Origin: GWF2-43-63 sp964559205
GTDB lineage: Bacteria; Bacteroidota; Bacteroidia; Bacteroidales; DTU049
DNA length: 6,647 nucleotides
Assembly: GCA_964559205.1 (NCBI GenBank)
Contig: CAZLHV010000182.1
Coordinates: forward strand, 1-6,647
Reading direction: 5' to 3'
Shown: positions 1-6,647 of the stretch, one piece after another
Layout: each line of letters begins with the position of its first letter
How positions within the stretch are numbered: the stretch's first letter is position 1
Notes under the pieces: model-generated
The model's input: the letters and a program-made list of their open reading frames with translations, nothing else
What the model was told of the DNA's origin: nothing
Database searches by the model: none
Translations under genes and position numbers: made by a program

Positions 1-3000
1 GAGCAAGTTAGGTCAGGTTGTGGAGCTGAGTTGCGGCGCGATAGATTCGTTAGAAACGAGTGGGGTGAAGGTACATTCGTTTGAGTATTACGAGGAAGAG
101 GGGTTGGACTTTGGTGGTGAGGTGCTCATTTTAAGTGCCCAAGAGCTGCCCGAAGAAGTGGGAGGAGGCATGTACACAGTGAGTACAACTCAGGGTATTG
201 GCAGGAGCAAATCGACCAACGCATCGCTGGGAGGCAGTTTGTGTGTTGGCATTGGAGATCCAACGAATAAAAGCAATTCTATTGGCGTGAATATGAACTT
301 TTCGTTGGCTACGATAAGTGAAAAAGTCAGTTTTTTGGATCTGAACGGGGATGGCTTGAAGGACAAGATTATCAGGAACGGATCGAGCTTTAATTTTCAC
401 TTAGGATATCTAGATGCAAATAATCAGTTGATTTTCGAAAATTCGCCAACCGTGATTACGTCGTTGCCAAATCTTGGATGTAATTGGTCGAGTTCGGTGT
501 CGCTTGGAGGAGAATTTCAGGCGAATCTAGCCAATTTATCGGGGTCGGCAAGTATTTCATGGACGAGGGACAAGAGCATGACCAACAAGTATTTTGCGGA
601 CGTAAATGCCGATGGGTATTTGGATTATGTTCATGAAGGGGATGTGTATTTTAATTATCCTGACCCAAGCAATCATCCTGAATACACAATTGAATCGTCA
701 GCGATTGAGCAGGTTGTTGGTGATGATGATTGTTATTCAATATTTCACGATGGAACGATAGACCCTACATTAAGCAGCAATGATGATGAAACATATTATT
801 ACCGAAGGGATCCGGTGAGGATGTGGGTGGTTCCGATGGTTGGAGAAGACGGGCAAACCAATGTTAAAGTGATCAGTGAAATACAGCGTCAAAGCACCCA
901 GGGGGGGCAGCATGATGTGAGATATACGATACAACATAACAACACGATTGTGCATTGTGGCTACATTGCAGCTAATGATTTCAACAGTCAGAATTTGGAT
1001 TTGTGCATATCGAATGTATCGGAGGGAGATCGGATATATTTCAGGTTGCTGGCAGATGATGACATCGGTGTTGATGAGGTGAACTGGAACACGGAGTTGT
1101 ATACAGTAAGTTGCAGCACGACAACAAGTGGCAACGATGCAGATGGGAAAGCGATACACAATTATAGTTATGAGGAAGATGCTGTGATTCATGACTACCG
1201 ATATTTTATTGCACCACTGACCGGCGTGATTAATGTTAGTGGCACGTTGAACAGCAACGCCCAAAGCGATGATTTGCAGTTTATCATTAAGCATAATCAG
1301 ACGGTAGTGCATAATGCTTCGTTTGCGCATTCGGTGGCTATACAGAATCACAGTTTCAATTACAACCTATCGGTTACTGAGGGTGATTCGATTCCCATGA
1401 AGCTGATAAGTAATACGAATGTGAACTGGAGTGATATTGATTTTGATGCATTGATCAAATACACGAGTGCAAGTAATTTCACCATTATTCCAGGAAGCAC
1501 ATTCAACGAAATTGAATATTATCCGTCGCTTCGCATGAGTATTTTCCCCAAGCGAAACAAAATTCCTGAAGGCTATTCACTCGCTGCCAATAGTTACACA
1601 ATTTATCCCAGTTTAAGCTATAGCGGCACTGGCACCTATACGGGAGAGGTGGTGTTGTCGGCAAAAACATTGCGTCATTTGCTTGATGAGGAGGTTTTGC
1701 AGGTGGTGAATGGAGTGATTCAAGGCAGCCCCACCCTACAGTTTACCTTAGCGCAGGGAGAGACTGTGTTTTTTGATTATTACACTATTGATCAGGACTT
1801 GAGTGACGATGTGGTCTTGAGCAGGGTATATTATTATCTGAACGGCACCGTTAATTTGAATGCCGGATATTACTCGGTCTTTACTGAGGAGATGAAGCAA
1901 TATGGGAATTTATATCGGGGCTGGGGGCAGTTCTCGTATTATGACAGCCAACAAGCTTCGTCGTGTTCTTTGATTGATCAAAGTGCATTGAGCTTGAATT
2001 TTACGAATATGAGTTCTAGTTATCTGGAATCGTTTCCATTGTCATCCATTACATCGGGATCATCGTATAGCGATGTGCAAACAATTTTTAACACATTTGG
2101 GGTTCCGGATTTGAACACTTTGAAGTTTGTTCCGATGTTAGCTAACCGAGAAAAGACACAATGGGAAGATTTTGGAAAAAGTGCTTATACAGACGAAGTG
2201 AAAGCTGGTTCAGGAGGCGTGTTTGGAGAGTTGCTGAGTATGGTGAATGATCCGGATGTGTTTGATAGTGGTGAAGGGCCAGTTCCAAATTTTGATAATC
2301 CGATACCCTCAGGAAGTATATCAGGATATCCGAGGGCGTGGGGCAAGAAGAGTGTGAGTACGAACGAATCGTTTTCGTTTTCGGGAAGTACAGGGCCGGC
2401 TTCGGTGAGCACAACGGTATCGGTGTCGCAGTCGAAGGCTTTCACGGATTACAATGACATGAATGGAGACCGATATCCGGATTTTATCGGTGATGAGAAG
2501 ATTCAATACACGACACCTTACGGAGGTATATCGACAGATATTTTTCAACCACTACAACCCGAGTTTGTGAATAAAGGTAATGCTTCATCGGCAGGCTTTA
2601 CGATTGGACTTGGGGGCATACTTCACGAAGGCACTACCTCGAGAAATCAGAATTCATCGAAGATGAATAATGCGCGCGGATCGTTTGGAGCTGGAGTCAG
2701 CACAAGTAATTCGGACATGAAGCTGATTTATGCCGATGTGAATGGAGACGGTTTACCGGACAGGGTTAATGCCAGCAACAACACGGTAGCATACAATACA
2801 GGATATGGATTTACCAATGCACAGGCGATGACTGTGAATGCCATTTCGGAATCGAATTCAACCACAGAATCTGTTAACTTGAATTTGAGCTTTTTCAATT
2901 TAAAGAAAGACAGTTGGGCAGGCGGTGTTGGTGGAAGTATCGGTGAGAATTTTGACAAAAAGTCGCTCATGGATATTAACAATGATGGACTGGCTGATGT

Positions 3001-6000
3001 TGTTGTGGTATTGAATAACAATGTGTATGCATATTTGAATACTGGGAATGGTTTTACGACCGCTCAGGTTGTTTCGGGCTCAGCGTTTACAAATCATATT
3101 AGAAAATCACTTTCGTATGGGGTGAACGGGAATTTGGCAGCCACATACGGGATTCCATTCTTCCTGAGTTTGAAAGCGACCATGTCGGGATATTTGAGTG
3201 CCTCATACAGTGTGACAAGTGACCAATACAGACTTGATGATCTGAATGGAGATGGCTATCTTGATTTTGTTTTTGTGGATGGATTAGTTGTTAAAGCCAA
3301 GTATGGTTTACCGAAGAAAACTAATGTATTAAAGAAAGTGAAAACCCCTGCGGCCAGTGAGTTTACAGTTGATTACAACCTTCTGTACCCCTCGCGTGAA
3401 AACCCATCGGCGAAGTGGGTCATGTCGTCGTTGGTTGTGTTTGATGGCTTTACGGGTGATGGTGAGGATTATATGTACACGGCATTTGAGTATGAGAACC
3501 CTGTGCACCATCGCATGGAGCGTGACTTTTTTGGCTATGAGGTTGTGAAAACAAAGCAGTATAATCATTTCGGCCCAGGAGCAGTTTGTTACCGGACGAA
3601 TGTGGAGAAGTTTCACAATGAGGACTTTTTGTTTAAGGGATTAAAGAAATATGAATGTTTGTATAGCGGAACCAATATTGAGCTTGTTGAGACTGAGTAC
3701 GTGTGGGATGCCAAGGAGATTCCGACCGGAAACATTGTGACCACGATGCCCCAGTGTTTTGAGGACGTTTATCCGGCAATTTCGCAGGAGGACAAGATTT
3801 TTCATGATGAGCAGACGACGAATGTGATTCATACAAGTAAAACTTACCGGCATGGTCGTTATGGCAATGTGAAGCAATATATCAATTTTGGTGATGTTTC
3901 ATATGCTGACGATGATTTACGGGCTGAGATTGCCTATACCTATAATTTGCCAGCCAATTATTTAGGCATGGTTGCTTCGCTTGAGGTTTATGATGCTCAA
4001 AACGCGATGCTGAGAACAAGGAGTGCCACTTACACCAGTTTGGGCAGGGTTGAAAACATCAGTTCGTTTGATGGATCGGTGACTGCAGAAGTGGATTTGA
4101 CGTATGACATTTACGGCAATATTGCCCACATTGTCTTTCCAGAGGATGTGAACAGCGACAGGCTTGAATACACCTACAGCTATGATGGCATTGTTCACAG
4201 TTATCCGGAGGAAGTGACCGATTACTGGGGGAATACGTCGTACACCGAATATGATTTTAAGTTAGGGGTGCCTATCTTGATGCGGGATATGGCTTTAAAT
4301 GAGATGCATCTGACCTATTATGATGACGGAAAGCCAAAAACGGTTACCGGGCCCAAGGAGATTGCAAACAGTATTGCATATACCATTAAATTTGAATACT
4401 GGGATGAGCCGGGTGGCAGCACATCGGCCAATCGTTGGGCCATGACGAGGCATTATGATCCGATGAATACCAACAATGAGTTTATCACTGTGAATTTCTC
4501 GGATGGATTGGGAAGGTCGATCCAATCGAAGAAAAAGGCGGTGATTGGTGGTGTTGAGCGTGTGGTGGTATCGGGCAATGTGTTGTATGACAGCTATGGC
4601 CGGGCGGTGAGTGTTTCTTTACCCATTGATGAAGCGCCGGGCACTGAGACGACGTTTAGTTCGTTCAGCAACAGCAACGTGGCTACGACAACCTATGATG
4701 TTCAGGACAGGCCATTGTTGCAAACGGCGCCTGATTTGAGCACCGTGGAATACACCTATGGACTTGCGAGTGATGCCTGGGGCGTCATGTGCTTTGCAAG
4801 CACGGTGACTGATCCGAATCAGATTAGCACGACCCAGTATAAAAATGCAAGGGGATTGAACACCAGTGTTGAGGCACCGGGAAGTACGGTGACCAAGTTT
4901 GCATACAGCCCATTGGGCGAGTTGATCAAGTCGATTGACCCAGAAGGACATGAGACCCATTATTCGTATGATCTTGCAGGGCGTTTGCTGACCCGTGAAC
5001 ACCCCGATGCAGGGCTGACGCAATATACGTATGACGGAGCGGGCAATGTGCTGAACACACAAACGCAGACCCTGATTAACAATAGTCAGTACATTGATTA
5101 CGTTTATGATGACTGCAGGCTGAGTTCGATTGTTTATCCACAAAATCCTGAGATGAACGTGTATTACGAATACGGGGCACCCAATAGCGGCAACCAAAGC
5201 GGACGTTTGGTGAAGCAACAAGACGCTTCGGGGGTTCAAACATTTGAGTATGGCGACATGGGTGAACTTATCAAAAATATTCATACATTTGTAGTACCCG
5301 GTGGTTTGGCTTACACTTTTGAGACTAACTGGGAGTATGACAGCTGGAACCGAATGAAAAACATTACTTATCCGGATGGCGAAGTGGTAACTTACCATTA
5401 TAATGATGGAGGACAACTTGTTGCTTTGGATGGAGTAAAAGGGCAGAACAACTATGCCTATATTGACAACATTGAGTATAACCGCTATGGTGCCCGCACA
5501 TTGATGGAATATGGCAACGGGACGTACAGCGAGTACACCTATGATGCTTTGAACCAGCGGCTGACCAATCTGACAAGTTATGAAGCGAGCAGCGCTGTGA
5601 TGCAGAGCATTGATTACACGTATGATGATGCAAGCAACATTACGGGGATTGACAATGAGTCGGATTATTTGAACGGCAATCTGGGAGGAGATTACACCTA
5701 CAGTTTTACGTATGATGACTTGTATCGTCTGACGCAAAGCGAAGGCAGTTTTACGTCGTATTTTTCGGGAGTGATTGGATTTGTGCAGAATATGGAGTAT
5801 AGTGCTTCGGGCAATATTACACGCAAGTCTGTTGTGGCTGAAGAGGAAATTGGCGGCAGCGTAGTGAATGTGAATTATGACCGGTATTATTCATATAATG
5901 ACCGGCCACATAATGTGACCAGCACCGGAGATTTTGATTACACATGGGATGCCAACGGCAATCAGGTGTATCGGCTTGAAAATAACACAGGGTTCAGAAG

Positions 6001-6647
6001 ATACCTGTGTTGGGATGAAGAAAACCGGTTGACCACTGTGAGAAACTATAGCGAATCGGTGAACAATGTGAGCTCATATGTGTATGATGCCGGTGGGGAA
6101 AGGGCATGGAAGCTGGCAGGCGATGTGTATTCGATGTATATTAACGGTGTGGGTTATGTTTATGGTGTTGAATTTGATAAAACGCTGTATGTAAATCCAT
6201 ACATGGTTATGGATGAAGCTGAATACACAAAGCATTACTACATTGAGGGCGAGCGGGTGTGCACTAAGATAGGGAGTGGTTTTAATGGTGCTCCTACAGA
6301 TCCGACGAGTACCCCACTGACGTTTATGAATTGTGAACTTGAACAATTTACGATGAATTTGTGGAACATGATTACGCGCGGTGTTGAATGTACAGAATTT
6401 GAGGCCGATTATGTGACCGTCGGCAAAAAGTTAACTCCGGCAGGAACAGGCACCAACGGGTTTGAGGATTTTCAGTATTTTTATCACAGTGATCATTTAG
6501 GCTCCAGCAGCTTCATTACCGATGCCATAGGCTATGCCACCCAGCATTTGCAGTATTTGCCGTTTGGGGAGACGTTTGTGGATCAGAAAGCTGGTAGTTT
6601 TGATTCGCGATACAAGTTTTCGGCTAAGGAGAAGGATGATGAAACGC
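1..6647 (+). CDS. Giant SpvB/TcdB-type Rhs (YD-repeat) toxin-like protein, partial at both ends
   Basis: One uninterrupted frame starts at base 2 and gives 2,215 residues with no stop codon. The first in-frame ATG (base 170) lies inside a continuing reading frame and conserved-looking sequence, so the true start is upstream. Domain order: SpvB-like tail (1-105), propeller motifs 1-2 (113-208), an insertion with beta-sandwich modules (270-619), YRGWGQF segment (638-644), propeller motifs 3-6 (819-1088), TcdB-middle-like region (1108-1214), YD/RHS repeats (about 1280-2050), and start of the Rhs core (2159-2215). In known Tc toxins the B and C parts form a hollow shell that encloses and cleaves off a toxic C-terminal tip. 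Here both parts are in one chain. The signal peptide, protease site and toxin tip are outside the window, so effector activity and secretion route are unknown. A non-toxic cell-surface YD-repeat protein is the main alternative. Family assignment is strong; function is inferred. Confidence 0.93.
2..316 (+). other. C-terminal end of an SpvB-like N-terminal region (partial)
   Basis: Residues 1-105. The segment reads through VHSFEYYEEEG and VLILSAQELPEE, then a Gly/Ser-rich stretch (MYTVSTTQGIG, NASLGGSLCVGIGD) just before the first calcium-loop-like motif. A short FEY strand followed by a Gly/Ser-rich lead-in to the first propeller blade is the usual layout at the end of the SpvB region in TcaC/TcdB-like proteins. 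Most of the SpvB domain, and any signal peptide, lies upstream of the window. The call rests on position and general pattern rather than on a diagnostic residue. Confidence 0.5.
338..664 (+). other. Beta-propeller blades 1 and 2 (FG-GAP/VCBS-type Asp-rich loops)
   Basis: Two nine-residue loops of the D-x-N-x-D-x-x-x-D type: DLNGDGLKD at residues 113-121 and DVNADGYLD at 200-208, 87 residues apart. Each is followed by a short hydrophobic strand pair (KIIRNGSSFNFHLG; YVHEGDVYFNYP) and preceded by Gly/Ser-rich beta-hairpin sequence. Such loops bind calcium in integrin-like FG-GAP/VCBS repeats and mark blades of the TcB propeller, which in characterised Tc toxins contacts the TcA pore subunit. 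After blade 2 the regular spacing breaks and does not resume until residue 819. Calcium binding is inferred from the loop residues. Confidence 0.75.
809..1108 (+). other. Beta-sandwich-like (jelly-roll, possibly carbohydrate-binding) module A
   Basis: Residues 270-369. It begins DPVRMWVVPMVG, carries IQHNNTIVH (310-318), then NVSEGDRIYFRLL around 338-347, and ends VNWNTELYT. An opening V-R-x-W-V-x-P strand, a middle H-N-x-T-x-V-H strand, a G-D-x-I-x-F strand and a closing W-x-x-x-L/I-x-Y-T strand is a pattern I associate with jelly-roll modules in large secreted bacterial proteins. Module B below aligns with it without gaps from IQHNNTIVH through SEGDRI. It sits inside the break between propeller blades 2 and 3. 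Sugar binding is a guess from the fold type; no binding residues can be assigned. Confidence 0.6.
1190..1468 (+). other. Beta-sandwich-like module B (diverged copy of module A)
   Basis: Residues 397-489. It starts HDYRYFIAPLTGVINVSGTL, has IKHNQTVVH (429-437), then LSVTEGDSIPMKLI (EGD at 460-462), and ends VNWSDIDFDALIKYTS. Compared with module A, the HN-T-VH strand and the EGD-I strand are conserved, and the distance from the last His of the first to the Glu of the second is 23 residues in both. This points to tandem duplication followed by divergence. The module lacks the opening VRMWV exactly but keeps a YFIAP strand in the same place. Function is unknown; a lectin-like or adhesive spacer is plausible. 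Confidence 0.6.
1634..1858 (+). other. Possible third, more diverged beta-sandwich module
   Basis: Residues 545-619. It has TYTGEVVLSAKTL as an opening strand, QVVNGVIQGSPTLQFTLAQGETVFFDYYT in the middle and DDVVLSRVYYYLNG at the end. AQGETVFF (584-591) matches the position and shape of SEGDRIYF in module A, and a charged D-x-S-D-D turn precedes the closing strand. The HN-T-VH strand is not recognisable, so this may be a truncated or unrelated beta-rich segment. It is kept as tentative. Confidence 0.35.
1913..2350 (+). other. Conserved YRGWGQF connecting segment before the second propeller part
   Basis: Residues 638-783. It contains YRGWGQFSYYD (from 638), KFVPMLANREKTQW (708-721), an acidic, Pro/Gly-rich low-complexity stretch around 734-773, and RAWGKKSVSTNESFSFSG from 778. 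From memory, the order Y-R-G-W-G-x-F, F-V-P-M with a following charged/Trp segment, and a Ser-rich strand leading into D-M-N-G-D-R-Y-P-D recurs in SpvB-type Rhs proteins of Bacteroidota. This suggests the insertion is part of an established architecture and not a recent disruption. No enzymatic motif is visible; it is probably structural. Confidence 0.5.
2351..3301 (+). other. Beta-propeller blades 3 to 6 (FG-GAP/VCBS-type Asp-rich loops)
   Basis: Four loops follow at regular spacing: DMNGDRYPD (819-827), DVNGDGLPD (912-920), DINNDGLAD (991-999) and DLNGDGYLD (1080-1088), with intervals of 93, 79 and 89 residues. Each is followed by an inner-strand pair (FIGDEKIQYT; VNASNNTVAYNTGYGF; VVVLNNNVYAYLNTGNGF; FVFVDGLVVKAKYG) and preceded by Gly/Ser-rich hairpins. 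Loop 3 carries Arg where the others have Gly. With the two loops near the N terminus this makes six, the blade number of the TcB propeller in solved Tc toxin structures. Fold assignment is inferred from loop spacing and sequence. Confidence 0.75.
3302..3646 (+). other. TcdB middle region (insecticidal-toxin-complex B-subunit type)
   Basis: Residues 1101-1215. Landmarks in order are NVLKKVKTP (1108-1116), FTVDYNLLYP, KWVMSSLVVFDGF (Trp at 1139), FEYENPVHHRMERDFFGYEVVKT (ERDFFGY at 1173-1179), CYRTNVEKFHNEDFLFKGL (1196-1214). The series L-L-x-K-V-x-x-P, W-V-M-S-S, R-D-F-x-G-Y/F and a Y-R-x-x-x-x-x-x-H-N/D-x-x-x-x-x-G-L strand is characteristic of the TcdB_toxin_mid families that link the propeller to the YD-repeat shell in TcB proteins. 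This is the strongest evidence that the gene is Tc-like and not a simple Rhs or wall-associated YD protein. Order and spacing are complete, with no truncation. Confidence 0.8.
3842..6181 (+). repeat. YD/RHS peptide-repeat tract forming the toxin shell
   Basis: About residues 1281-2060. Recognisable repeat cores with the Y-D-x-x-G-R/N pattern or variants include YGNVKQY (1287), YDIYGNI (1368), YDGIVHSYPEEVTDYWGN (1394), SDGLGRSIQ (1500), YDSYGRAVS (1529), YDVQDRPLL (1565), YDLAGRLL (1656), YDGAGNVL (1677), YGDMGELIK (1750), YDSWNRMKNITYPDGE (1779), YDALNQRLT (1847), YDDASNITGI (1874), YDDLYRLTQ (1904), WDANGNQV (1982), WDEENRLT (2004), YDAGGERAWKL (2028). In Rhs and TcC proteins these repeats form a long beta-sheet strip that spirals into a hollow cocoon around the effector. 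Repeats are diverged at the protein level and vary in spacing, so they are not a DNA tandem array. None is broken by a stop or frameshift. Confidence 0.9.
6182..6475 (+). other. Pre-core signature and variable linker
   Basis: Residues 2061-2158. The first part reads TLYVNPYMVMDEAEYTKHYY followed by IEGERVCTKIG (2082-2092). A V-N/S-P-Y-x-V-x-x-x-x-x-Y-T-K-H-Y-Y strand leading to E/Q-R-V/I-x-x-K-I/L-G is a feature I associate with Rhs proteins of Bacteroidota. After Gly2092 the sequence becomes unconserved (GFNGAPTDPTSTPL, then MNCELEQFTMNLWNMITRG) until the core starts at 2159. This linker has two cysteines, in MNCEL and VECTE. It is probably a surface loop or extra structural element of the shell; I recognise no function. 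Confidence 0.6.
6476..6647 (+). other. Rhs repeat-associated core domain, N-terminal part only
   Basis: Residues 2159-2215. It contains YFYHSDHLGSSSFIT (2159-2173), LQYLPFGETF (2184-2193) and RYKFSAKEKDDET (2203-2215). These match the Rhs-associated core order Y-x-H-x-D-H-L-G-S, Y-x-P-F-G-E, F-x-x-K-E-x-D-x-E-T. The window ends right after this point. Family members continue with a G-A-R-Y-Y strand, then a W-x-x-x-D-P segment and an aspartic-protease-like D-P-x-G region that cuts off the variable tip. None of that is visible here, so cleavage competence and toxin type cannot be judged. Confidence 0.92.

Noticed and set aside
1..170. Translation start at the in-frame ATG at base 170
   Set aside because: The same frame is open upstream to the window edge with SpvB-like sequence, and I saw no convincing ribosome-binding arrangement that would set a start there.
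901..907. Frameshift at the G run
   Set aside because: The frame before and after is the same, and module A continues to its closing VNW...LYT strand, so the sequence is intact here.
770..1351. Minus-strand reading frame of 193 codons, partly hydrophobic, as a possible membrane protein
   Set aside because: It mirrors module A and B codons in register. The hydrophobic runs come from sense Asn/Asp/Tyr codons read backwards. The sense strand has clear internal homology across the same bases.
3357..3548. Plus-strand frame of 63 codons
   Set aside because: It is out of frame with the TcdB-middle region, which carries conserved landmarks across the same stretch, and has no recognisable features.
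4619..5737. Minus-strand reading frame of 372 codons as a possible real gene
   Set aside because: It lies entirely opposite the well-supported YD-repeat frame, in exact codon register. Its Ile/Val/Arg-rich composition mirrors the reverse complement of common sense codons, and no known domain is visible.
3842..6181. DNA tandem repeat or CRISPR-like array in the region rich in acctatgat and acgtatgat words
   Set aside because: The recurring short words encode the T-Y-D motif of YD repeats. Spacing is irregular and the flanking DNA differs, so the repetition is at the protein level.
6476..6647. Toxin domain, intein-like Hint domain or immunity gene at the 3' end
   Set aside because: The window ends in the early part of the Rhs core. 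None of these is present in the sequence given.

Overview
The whole 6,647-base window lies inside one very large protein gene on the + strand. Codons start at base 2, and 2,215 consecutive sense codons run to base 6646. There is no stop and no resolvable start, so the gene is cut at both ends. Residue n below is the codon starting at base 3n-1. I see no second gene, RNA gene, mobile element, CRISPR array, promoter or terminator.

The product looks like a secreted or surface Rhs/YD-repeat polymorphic toxin of the Tc-toxin B+C type (SpvB/TcaC/TcdB-like front fused to an Rhs shell). From N to C terminus it holds the tail of an SpvB-like region and two blades of an FG-GAP/VCBS-type beta-propeller. 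A roughly 530-residue insertion follows, with two clearly related beta-sandwich-like modules and a possible third, plus a conserved YRGWGQF segment. After that come four more propeller blades, a TcdB-middle-like region (NVLKKVKTP, WVMSS, ERDFFGYEVV), a long tract of YD/RHS repeats, and the start of the Rhs core (YFYHSDHLG, YLPFGE, FSAKEKDDET). The window stops just before the usual GARYY/DP part of the core. The autoprotease site, the variable toxic tip and any immunity gene would therefore lie downstream.

By analogy with characterised Tc and Rhs toxins, the propeller and YD strands would build a hollow shell that holds a C-terminal effector until delivery. The lectin-like modules could bind glycans or stick outward as adhesins. 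The effector, the delivery route and the target cannot be read from this window.

The organism is most likely a member of the Bacteroidota. The pre-core signature (NPYMVMDEAEYTKHYY, ERVCTKIG) and the YFYHSDHLGSSS / FSAKEKDDET core style resemble Rhs proteins I associate with that phylum. GC content is moderate (hand counts of 41% and 51% in two 300-base samples). This assignment is inference from protein style, not from a marker gene.
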